Both the position numbers and the translations under genes were made by a program. This document shows positions 1 through 5,576 of a stretch of 5,625 bases of DNA, piece by piece; position 1 is the first letter of the stretch, and every line of letters starts with the position of its first letter. The notes beneath the pieces were generated by a model, which ran no database searches, was not told the origin of the DNA, and was given only the letters and a program-made list of their open reading frames with translations. Source of the stretch: CAG-791 sp963593905 (lineage in GTDB: Bacteria > Bacillota > Clostridia > Lachnospirales > Lachnospiraceae); contig CAVBBL010000055.1 of the NCBI GenBank assembly GCA_963593905.1, forward strand, positions 1-5,625, in the 5' to 3' direction.

Positions 1-76
1 AAAACCGGGGCTATTAATTTAACTAATCTGGGACATTTTCAAAAATGCTTGACAGTGTTTTCCCCCTTCTGACTGC

Positions 77-105
77 TTGCTACACTTTTCGGTTCATGCT
101 ACAAT
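77..105 (+). promoter_or_regulatory. Predicted sigma-A promoter for the small membrane protein gene
   Basis: A TTGCTA hexamer at 77-82 (4 of 6 matches to TTGACA) is followed after 17 bases by TACAAT at 100-105 (5 of 6 matches to TATAAT). The -10 hexamer is preceded by TGC, giving an extended -10 element. Transcription would start near 112, leaving a leader of about 30 bases before the GTG start at 144. A second TGCTACACT, ending at 86, and a perfect TTGACA at 49-54 also lie here. They are 26 bases apart, so they do not form a normal pair with each other. Confidence 0.6.
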
Positions 106-131
106 ATTTTCTGCATATTAATTTCATATTC

Positions 132-137
132 GGAGGG
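132..137 (+). promoter_or_regulatory. Ribosome binding site that sets the GTG start at 144
   Basis: GGAGGG lies 6 bases before GTG at 144. No comparable site precedes the in-frame ATG at 45, which also lies upstream of the predicted promoter. The site therefore fixes the start of the following gene at 144. Confidence 0.8.
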
Positions 138-143
138 CTAAAA

Positions 144-623
144 GTGAGACCAGTAACCATCGTATTGCTTGTCATCCTTGCCATTCTCGTTGCTGTGCTG
201 ATCGCTCTGTATTTTTTCGGTAAAAAGGCACAGAAGAGACAGGCGGAGCAAGAAGAAAAACTAAACGCCACCAAACAATCCGTCTCCATGCTGATCATAG
301 ATAAGAAGCGCATGAAGATCAAAGAATCCGGCCTGCCACAAATGGTCATAGACCAGACACCGAAGTTCCTGCGCTGGCAGAAACTTCCCATCGTCAAGGC
401 AAAGGTAGGACCTCAGATCTTAAGCCTGGTCGCTGACGAGAAGGTTTTTGATTCCATCCCGGTAAAGAGGGAAGTCAAGGCCATGGTAAGCGGCATCTAC
501 ATCGTGGAGGTAAAGAACATCCGGGGCAAGGCACCTGTCGTGCAGGAGACCAAGAAAAAGAGCGCTTTCCGCCGCGCCATGGATCGTTTCCAGGAGCGCA
601 CAGGCAGTAAGCCGGTGAAGTAA
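144..623 (+). CDS. Small single-pass membrane protein of unknown function
   Basis: This 159-residue protein starts at GTG 144, chosen for the GGAGGG site six bases upstream. The in-frame ATG at 45 would add 33 residues encoded across the promoter. Residues about 4-25 are a continuous hydrophobic membrane segment (VTIVLLVILAILV...), followed by KKAQKRQ, so by the positive-inside rule the rest should be cytoplasmic. Residues 27-45 are charged, rich in Q, E and K, and may be helical. Residues 47-125 form a compact region with LIIDKKRMKIKESGLP, TPKFLRW, KAKVGPQILSLVADEKVFD and PVKREVKAMVSGIYI. The tail (137-159) is strongly basic. I recognise no catalytic motif. The protein resembles small conserved proteins I recall from Lachnospiraceae with no assigned function, which is a memory-based impression. 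It appears to be a single-gene transcript, with its own promoter and terminator, converging on the pyr operon. Confidence 0.85.
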   Translation: MRPVTIVLLVILAILVAVLIALYFFGKKAQKRQAEQEEKLNATKQSVSMLIIDKKRMKIKESGLPQMVIDQTPKFLRWQKLPIVKAKVGPQILSLVADEKVFDSIPVKREVKAMVSGIYIVEVKNIRGKAPVVQETKKKSAFRRAMDRFQERTGSKPVK

Positions 624-658
624 GAGGCAGGCGCACAAGAGAGCATAAGAGAAAACAG

Positions 659-725
659 AAAAAGCACCGTTCGGAATGATCTATCCCCCATTGGGAGAAT
701 GATTCAATCCGAGCGGTGCTTTTTT
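659..725. terminator. Bidirectional rho-independent terminator between convergent genes
   Basis: Bases 659-675 pair with 708-724 in a 17-bp stem containing the core AGCACCG/CGGTGCT, with one G-T wobble at 670/713. A 32-base loop may fold further through CCC/GGG. On the plus strand the stem runs into T720-T725. On the minus strand it runs into TTTTT CTG TTTT. Both strands therefore carry a stem plus U-tract, suited to ending the plus-strand gene at 623 and the minus-strand operon whose last gene stops at 784. Confidence 0.93.
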
Positions 726-783
726 ATTATCATTTTTACCTTTTTACTCATTTTGTCTTCAATGCTTATTTCGCCTTCATTAC

Positions 784-1215
784 TCATTCTGCTTTCACTG
801 GCTCGATTCGGATCGTCACCGCGCAGTCCGCTGTGTAATCTCCCTCCATGACCAGGGTATACCTCGCTCTTGCGTGGATTTTATCCTCTGTCTCCAGACA
901 GTTTACGTGTGCTGTACGGATCTTCATGGGAAAAGCACCATAGGGTGTCTCGTAGAGACACTCGTGCTCCTTTTCTCTCTCCATGACCATGTAGCTGTCC
1001 ACCATGCCCTTCCGGCAGATCTCGATTCGCTCTCTTTCGATGAGCAGGCGGCTCTGTGTGGGTTTCTCTCCTTCTTCTCCCCTCTCCTCATACTCCAGCA
1101 TGTGCTGCTCTTTATCCCGGCGGTATCTGGCACGGCATTTTGTCTGATTACGTTCCTTTTCTCCCTCCGGCGAAATCTGTTCTCCTATGATGGTCAGCCA
1201 TACTTCTTCTGTCAT
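784..1215 (-). CDS. DUF1934 family protein (YwiB-like beta-barrel)
   Basis: A 143-residue protein, matching the usual length of about 140 for the DUF1934 family (B. subtilis YwiB). The ATG at 1215 is chosen because AAGAGG lies 5 bases upstream and the protein begins MTEEVWLTIIGEQ, as the family does. Earlier in-frame starts run back into murI. Family features visible are the first strand (VWLTIIG, residues 5-11), a charged middle region, and the conserved stretch YETPYGAFPMKIRT at residues 88-101, followed by alternating-strand sequence to the TADCAVTIRIEP end. No signal peptide or membrane segment is visible, so it is probably cytoplasmic. The family has a calycin-like barrel fold but no established function. 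It is the last operon gene, 64 bases after murI, and is followed by the shared terminator. Confidence 0.88.
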   Translation of the reverse strand: MTEEVWLTIIGEQISPEGEKERNQTKCRARYRRDKEQHMLEYEERGEEGEKPTQSRLLIERERIEICRKGMVDSYMVMEREKEHECLYETPYGAFPMKIRTAHVNCLETEDKIHARARYTLVMEGDYTADCAVTIRIEPVKAE

Positions 1216-1279
1216 TGCAACCTCTTTTATCTGCCTATTTTCGCAATTTATTGCATTTGTCGCATTGAATACGTCGTAC

Positions 1280-2116
1280 TTAGTATTTATCGATCTGTAC
1301 CTTTTTGGCGGACAGCACACCGTATTTGATAATGGAATTGGCAAAGCGGATGAACTTCTGTGCCATATCGCTGACGTAGAATCGATATTGATTCTCTCCG
1401 CTGCCAAGAGCCGGTCTCCCCTGCGCCAGCAGATTATTTTCCGCCAGCAGTTCCTTTAATTCCATAGCCGTCTCGTAGGCCGGATTGACCAGGGTGACTT
1501 CCTCCCCCACGATCCGCCCGATGGTCTTTCGGATCAACGGATAGTGGGTGCAGCCCAGAATCAGCGTATCTATCCCCTCGTCCATAAGCTCCGTCAGATA
1601 GCGTCTGGCGATCTCATCTGTCACCGGATCCTCCCACAGACCTTCCTCCACCAGAGGCACAAACAGAGGACAAGCCTTGCCAAGTACCTTTGCCTGGGGC
1701 TGCAGTTCTTTTATGTAGGAAGGGTAGATGCCGCTGGAAATGGTGCCTTCTGTGCCGATGACGCCGATTTTTCCGTTGCGGGTGGTCTGGGCAGCCGTCT
1801 TTGCCCCGGGCTTGATCACGCCGATGATGGGCACCGGTGTGGTCTTTTCCAGACTCTCCAATGCATAGGCACTGGCGGTATTGCACGCCACAGCGATGGC
1901 TTTTACATCCTGTTCCAACAGAAAACGGACAATCTGCTGGGAATATTTGAGAATAGTCTCGCCGGACTTGCTGCCGTAGGGAACTCTGGCTGTATCTCCA
2001 AAATAGACGATCCTCTCATTGGGCATCTGACGCATGATCTCTCTCGCCACCGTCAGTCCGCCCACGCCGGAATCGAAGACACCGATCGGCGCCGATGCCC
2101 TTTTCTTTGTGTCCAT
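1280..2116 (-). CDS. murI: Glutamate racemase
   Basis: Cofactor-independent racemase that converts L-glutamate to D-glutamate for the peptidoglycan stem peptide, in the cytoplasm. At 278 residues it is of normal length and appears intact. The N-terminal motif IGVFDSGVGGLTV (residues 11-23) carries the Asp15/Ser16 substrate-site residues. The two catalytic cysteines are Cys78 in VACNTASA and Cys189 in LGCTHYPL, the latter followed by His191. YFGDTARVPYG (38-48) is also characteristic. The ATG at 2116 is the only sensible start. The purine-rich AAAGGAAG serving as its ribosome binding site lies in the last codons of the regulator gene upstream, so translation is probably coupled. Only six bases separate that gene's stop from this start, and both genes are in the same frame. 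A 64-base gap follows before the DUF1934 gene. Confidence 0.97.
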   Translation of the reverse strand: MDTKKRASAPIGVFDSGVGGLTVAREIMRQMPNERIVYFGDTARVPYGSKSGETILKYSQQIVRFLLEQDVKAIAVACNTASAYALESLEKTTPVPIIGVIKPGAKTAAQTTRNGKIGVIGTEGTISSGIYPSYIKELQPQAKVLGKACPLFVPLVEEGLWEDPVTDEIARRYLTELMDEGIDTLILGCTHYPLIRKTIGRIVGEEVTLVNPAYETAMELKELLAENNLLAQGRPALGSGENQYRFYVSDMAQKFIRFANSIIKYGVLSAKKVQIDKY

Positions 2117-2122
2117 GACCGC

Positions 2123-2821
2123 TTACTTCCTTTCCTGTCTTTTCAGGTCCTTTGATAACCGGAGCTGATGGAGGATAGACTCCTCCTGATGATCGATATG
2201 TACCTTAGCAGCCGCCGCAGCCGCCTGGGCATCTCCCCTGATAATGGCATTACAGATTTCGTAATGCTCCTTTACCAGCTGCTGATAGCGCAGATCATCC
2301 TTGATATACTCAAAGCGATAGCGATACATCTGATCCGCCAAACTGTTCAGTATCTGCAGAAGGCGCCTGTTTTTTGCTGCCTCTGAGATCACGTCGTGGA
2401 AATCCACATCGGCACTGGCCACCTCTACCTGATCGCCAGTCATGGTCATCTGCTCAAAATGCTCACAGTTTCGCTGCAGCCGCTCCTTTTCCTCCGGCGT
2501 AATGCGCTCGCTGGCCAGTCTGGCGCAGAGGATATCCAGGGAGCGACGAATCTCCAGCACATCCTTTAAATCCTGCTCGGAAATCTGCGCCACCTGGGCA
2601 CCGCTTCTGGGAATAATTTTCACCAGTCCTTCCAGTTCCAGCTTTCGGATTGCCTCCCGGATAGGTGTTCTGGAAACCCCCAGCTTATTAGCCAGATGGA
2701 TCTCCATGAGCCGCTCTCCCGGTTTTAATTCCCCTGTCAGAATAGCCTTCCGCAGTGTATTGAAAACCGATTCACGCAGCGGCAAATACTGTTCTTCATT
2801 TGGTTCCAGGTAATCCTGCAT
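2123..2821 (-). CDS. GntR-family transcriptional regulator, FadR/FCD subfamily
   Basis: A 232-residue DNA-binding regulator of typical length. Residues about 13-75 form the winged helix-turn-helix: LRESVFNTLRKAILTGELKPGERL, then the recognition segment LANKLGVSRTPIREAIRKLELEGLV (43-67), and the wing PRSGAQVAQ. Residues about 84-215 are an all-helical FCD ligand domain. The usual metal ligands of this domain appear present: Asp138 and His142 (DVDFH), His186 (KEHYEI) and His208 (KVHIDHQ), so it probably binds a metal together with a small carboxylate effector. The ATG at 2821 has AAGGAG closely upstream. It sits 14 bases after ispE and 6 bases before murI. Family members usually control sugar-acid, amino-acid or fatty-acid genes. 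The ligand and target here are unknown, and autoregulation of this operon is only a possibility. Confidence 0.93.
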   Translation of the reverse strand: MQDYLEPNEEQYLPLRESVFNTLRKAILTGELKPGERLMEIHLANKLGVSRTPIREAIRKLELEGLVKIIPRSGAQVAQISEQDLKDVLEIRRSLDILCARLASERITPEEKERLQRNCEHFEQMTMTGDQVEVASADVDFHDVISEAAKNRRLLQILNSLADQMYRYRFEYIKDDLRYQQLVKEHYEICNAIIRGDAQAAAAAAKVHIDHQEESILHQLRLSKDLKRQERK

Positions 2822-2835
2822 AGTTCTCCTTTTCC

Positions 2836-3753
2836 TTAAGCATCCACATTATGAAGCGCTGTTCTGTAAATGGCGAAAGAATTATAATTGGGATCCTTTC
2901 GCAGCTGATCATAGGCTCTGTCTGCGTCCATGGATTCATCAAAGACACCAAAGACTGTAGGACCGCTGCCTGTCATCATGGCACGGCGGGCACCGCAGCT
3001 GATCAGTGCCTCCTCCAGCTCTCCGATCACCGGATACTCTGCGCCCGTAGCCAGCTCCAGCACATTGTCTGCCAGGGCCCACATTTTTTCTTCATTTCCC
3101 TTTTGCTCTGCCTTGATGATGGCTTCCATATCAGGGTGTTCTTTGATGGTCATATTGTCGATCTGTCTGTAAGCCCAGGCTGTGCACACAGCAAAATCAG
3201 GCTTTATGATGACCAGTTCGCTGTCCGGCACCGGCACCAGGGGCGTCAGGATTTCACCGATTCCCTGTGCACGCATGGTACCTCCGGTCAGACAATAGGG
3301 TACGTCCGCCCCCAGCAGCACGGCTCTTTTTTCCAAGTCCGCTATAGAGCAGGGAATATCAAAAAGGTCCCGCATAGCCAGCAGCGTGGCCGCTGCATCT
3401 GCACTGCCTCCGGCCATTCCTGCTGCGGCGGGCAGCCGCTTTACCAGGGTGATGTTCATCCCCTTCTTGATTCCATAGCCTTCCCGCATGCTCTCCACTG
3501 CCTTAAAGACCAGATTGTCCTTTCCAATAGGCACTGTGCCTGCAGCAGCGCTGTCACCCTTTCTGGCATCCCGTCTGTCATATTCCAGAAGCAGGCGCAC
3601 CTCTTCATCGCTTCGCTCCTCAAAGGTCAGGGTATCATGGAGCTCCACGGTCTGCATCAGCATATCTACCAGGTGGTAGCCGTCCTCTCTTTTTCCGGTG
3701 ATATCCAGTGCTATATTGATCTTGCCGTATGCCCTCTTCGTTACCGTTCTCAC
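2836..3753 (-). CDS. ispE: 4-(cytidine 5'-diphospho)-2-C-methyl-D-erythritol kinase
   Basis: GHMP-family kinase that uses ATP to phosphorylate CDP-methylerythritol in the MEP route to isoprenoid precursors. The N-terminus AYGKINIALDITGKREDGYH (8-27) holds the catalytic Lys11. The glycine-rich ATP motif LPAAAGMAGGSADAAATL is at 107-124, with GADVPY and catalytic Asp150 at 148-153. The C-terminal GHMP motif MTGSGPTVFGVF is at 260-271. At 305 residues it is somewhat longer than the 283-289 typical of E. coli and B. subtilis, largely because of a hydrophilic insertion around residues 57-77. The start is GTG at 3753, fixed by alignment to the family. A GGGAGG site lies 11 bases upstream, a long spacing. 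It begins 21 bases after pyrD in the same reading frame. It is the only MEP-pathway gene in the window. Confidence 0.96.
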   Translation of the reverse strand: MRTVTKRAYGKINIALDITGKREDGYHLVDMLMQTVELHDTLTFEERSDEEVRLLLEYDRRDARKGDSAAAGTVPIGKDNLVFKAVESMREGYGIKKGMNITLVKRLPAAAGMAGGSADAAATLLAMRDLFDIPCSIADLEKRAVLLGADVPYCLTGGTMRAQGIGEILTPLVPVPDSELVIIKPDFAVCTAWAYRQIDNMTIKEHPDMEAIIKAEQKGNEEKMWALADNVLELATGAEYPVIGELEEALISCGARRAMMTGSGPTVFGVFDESMDADRAYDQLRKDPNYNSFAIYRTALHNVDA

Positions 3754-3774
3754 CTGTCCGTCGTCCTCCCTGTC

Positions 3775-4779
3775 TTACTCCACACAGCCTGTCAGTTCGC
3801 TGACATGCTCTATATGATGCCGCACCAGATAGTCCCGTATGCCATCGATCACCATTTCCGTCGTCCTGGGTTCATGGAAATTCATCGCACCCACGGCCAC
3901 GGCACTGGCACCTGCCATCATAAACTCTATGGCATCCTCTGCCGTACCGATGCCGCCCATACCGATAATGGGGATTTTCACCGCATGAGAAGCCTGATAG
4001 ACCATGCGCACGGCCACCGGCTTAATGGCAGGACCTGACATGCCGCCTGTGCGGTTCGCCAGCACAAAGGCTCTCCGCTCTATGTCGATCTTCATGCCTG
4101 TGATGGTATTGATCAGGGAAAGAGCATCTGCTCCTCCCGCCTCTGCTGCTCTGGCCATCTCTGCGATATCCGTCACGTTGGGAGAGAGCTTCATGATCAC
4201 CGGCTGCTTTGCCTTTTCCTTGATTGCCTTCGTAATATTATAAAGGGCATCTGCTTTCTGGCCGAAGGCAATGGCCCCCTCTTTGACGTTGGGGCAGGAG
4301 ACATTGATCTCCAGCATATCCACCGTGTCCTCCACGGCCAGTCGCTCTACCACTTCCAGATAGTCCTCCACAGACTTGCCGCAGACATTGACGATCACCT
4401 TGGTATCAAACTGCTTTAAAAAGGCCAGATCTCTTTCGATAAACACATCGATGCCAGGATTCTGCAAGCCGATGGCATTGAGCATGCCGCCGTACACCTC
4501 CGCCACTCTGGGCGTGGGATTCCCCGGCCAGGGCACATTGGCCACGCCCTTGGTCACCACGGCGCCCAGACGGTTTAAGTCCACAAAATCACTGTATTCC
4601 ATACCGGATCCGAAGGTTCCGGAGGCCGTCATTACCGGATTCTGAAAAGTAATGCCGCACAGCTGCACGCATAAATCCGGTGACGCGGTCTGTTTTTCTT
4701 TCTGTTCTGTATTAGCCATTGCTCTGTCTTTCTCCCCTGTTAATCTTCCGGCATCCTGGTATTTTCCCTGCTCTGTCAT
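3775..4779 (-). CDS. pyrD: Dihydroorotate dehydrogenase, type 1B catalytic subunit
   Basis: FMN-containing catalytic subunit that oxidises dihydroorotate to orotate in UMP synthesis and passes electrons to PyrK. The residues seen are VTKGV (Lys77), the signature NPTPRVAEVYGGMLNAIGLQNPG (87-109), INVSCPNVKEG with the catalytic-base Cys162 (a cysteine marks class 1 enzymes), KLSPN (Lys197), INT (224), and the FMN phosphate-binding IIGMGGI at 271-277. The ATG at 4779 overlaps the pyrK stop as ATGA and has a very strong AGGAGGTGGAG upstream, giving 334 residues. This leaves a hydrophilic N-terminal extension of about 30 residues compared with the 311-residue B. subtilis enzyme. An internal ATG at 4719 (MANTEQ) would shorten it to 314 residues, but its ribosome binding site is poorly spaced. 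Adjacency to pyrK supports the 1B assignment. Confidence 0.97.
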   Translation of the reverse strand: MTEQGKYQDAGRLTGEKDRAMANTEQKEKQTASPDLCVQLCGITFQNPVMTASGTFGSGMEYSDFVDLNRLGAVVTKGVANVPWPGNPTPRVAEVYGGMLNAIGLQNPGIDVFIERDLAFLKQFDTKVIVNVCGKSVEDYLEVVERLAVEDTVDMLEINVSCPNVKEGAIAFGQKADALYNITKAIKEKAKQPVIMKLSPNVTDIAEMARAAEAGGADALSLINTITGMKIDIERRAFVLANRTGGMSGPAIKPVAVRMVYQASHAVKIPIIGMGGIGTAEDAIEFMMAGASAVAVGAMNFHEPRTTEMVIDGIRDYLVRHHIEHVSELTGCVE

Positions 4780-5576
4780 CCGATCTCCACCTCCTCGGCG
4801 GCAAATACCGGTCCTTCTGTACAGATTCTCGTGTTATTTACATGAGAATGGGCATCCTTTTTTGTTGTCTTGCAGACACATCCCAGGCAGGCGCCTACAC
4901 CGCAGGCCATCCGCTCCTCCAGAGAAATATAGCAAGGTACACCATTCTCCCCGGCAAAATGTTTCACTGCCCGCAGCATAGGCATAGGGCCGCATGCACA
5001 AATGACATCAAAGGAAGGCTTCTGCTCCCTGATGGCATCCAATACCGTTCCCTTTGTACCTACGCTTCCATCTTCTGTGGCGATGAGTACCGGACAGAGT
5101 TTGTCAAAATCTTCTTTTAAAAACAGATCACGGTTCCGATAACCAAGCACTGCGACAGCCTCGGTATCCCCTCCGGCTGCTTTGCAGGCCGCTGCCAGCC
5201 CCAGCATAGGCGGAATGCCGATACCGCCGCCTAAAAGGAGTACTTTTTTCCCCTTCAGGACTTCCATATCATAGCCATTTCCAAGGATTCCCAACACATC
5301 CACGGTATCACCGGGCTGTAAATCGGCAAACTGTGCTGTCCCCTTTCCCACGGCTCTGTATACCAGCCGCAGGGCTGCCTTTTCCTCATCCCAGCGGCAG
5401 ATACTGATGGGGCGGGGTAAAAGCGCTGTTCCATCCTTGGTATATACACCCACGAACTGACCAGGCAGTACCCTTGCCGGTACGTCCTTTTCTTCATACT
5501 GCAGCCAAAGGCTGTACACCCCCTCTGCCAGAGGTGTGCTCTCTAAGACCTGCATTGCTACTTTTGCTTTTTTCAT
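4776..5576 (-). CDS. pyrK: Dihydroorotate dehydrogenase electron-transfer subunit (FAD, [2Fe-2S])
   Basis: Partner subunit of PyrD that moves electrons from its FMN through a [2Fe-2S] cluster and FAD to NAD+. The numbering uses the ATG at 5576 (266 residues). The FAD domain shows LLPRPISIC (52-60) and VYRAVGKGT (72-80). The nucleotide-binding domain shows KVLLLGGGIGIPPM (111-124), and ACGPMPML (194-201) follows. The cluster ligands are Cys225, Cys230 and Cys233 in CGVGACLGC, plus Cys252 in RICTEGPVF. The gap between the third and fourth ligands is 18 residues, against 14 as I recall for B. subtilis PyrK. The 5576 start is chosen because GGGG lies six bases upstream and an upstream frame ends there as ATGA. 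An in-frame ATG at 5588 would add four residues but lacks a spaced ribosome binding site. The 3' end overlaps pyrD by four bases. Confidence 0.95.
   Translation of the reverse strand: MKKAKVAMQVLESTPLAEGVYSLWLQYEEKDVPARVLPGQFVGVYTKDGTALLPRPISICRWDEEKAALRLVYRAVGKGTAQFADLQPGDTVDVLGILGNGYDMEVLKGKKVLLLGGGIGIPPMLGLAAACKAAGGDTEAVAVLGYRNRDLFLKEDFDKLCPVLIATEDGSVGTKGTVLDAIREQKPSFDVICACGPMPMLRAVKHFAGENGVPCYISLEERMACGVGACLGCVCKTTKKDAHSHVNNTRICTEGPVFAAEEVEIG
4785..4795 (-). promoter_or_regulatory. Ribosome binding site of pyrD inside the pyrK 3' end
   Basis: On the minus strand this reads AGGAGGTGGAG. AGGAGGT ends 9 bases and the second GGAG ends 5 bases before the ATG at 4779. It encodes the EEVE near the PyrK C-terminus. 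Together with the ATGA overlap it supports the 4779 start over the internal ATG at 4719, and it predicts translational coupling that would keep the two subunits in balance. Confidence 0.8.

Noticed and set aside
49..86. Perfect TTGACA at 49-54 as a -35 box
   Set aside because: At a 16-18 base spacing there is no matching -10 (the sequence near 72-77 is ACTGCT), and the nearest good -10-like hexamer, TACACT at 81-86, is 26 bases away.
45..143. Longer version of the membrane protein starting at ATG 45
   Set aside because: It has no ribosome binding site, would be translated across the predicted promoter at 77-105, and a strong site directs initiation to GTG 144.
1243..1254. Palindrome GCAATTTATTGC in the murI-DUF1934 gap, considered as an operator or terminator
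   Set aside because: It is short, A/T-rich, has no U-tract, and does not match an FCD/GntR operator pattern I know. Chance is likely in a 64-base A/T-rich gap.
1216..1407. N-terminal extension of the DUF1934 protein by 64 residues
   Set aside because: The extension would overlap the murI 3' end and has no similarity to the family. The ATG at 1215 has a ribosome binding site and gives the usual family length.
1544..2155. Plus-strand open frame of 203 codons opposite murI
   Set aside because: It is antisense to an intact, strongly recognised murI, with low-complexity shadow-like translation and no suitable start signals.
2851..4038. Long open frame on the plus strand (395 codons) opposite ispE and the pyrD 3' end
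   Set aside because: Its translation is rich in His and Cys with no recognisable domain, and both genes on the other strand are clearly conserved enzymes. It is a shadow of their codon bias.
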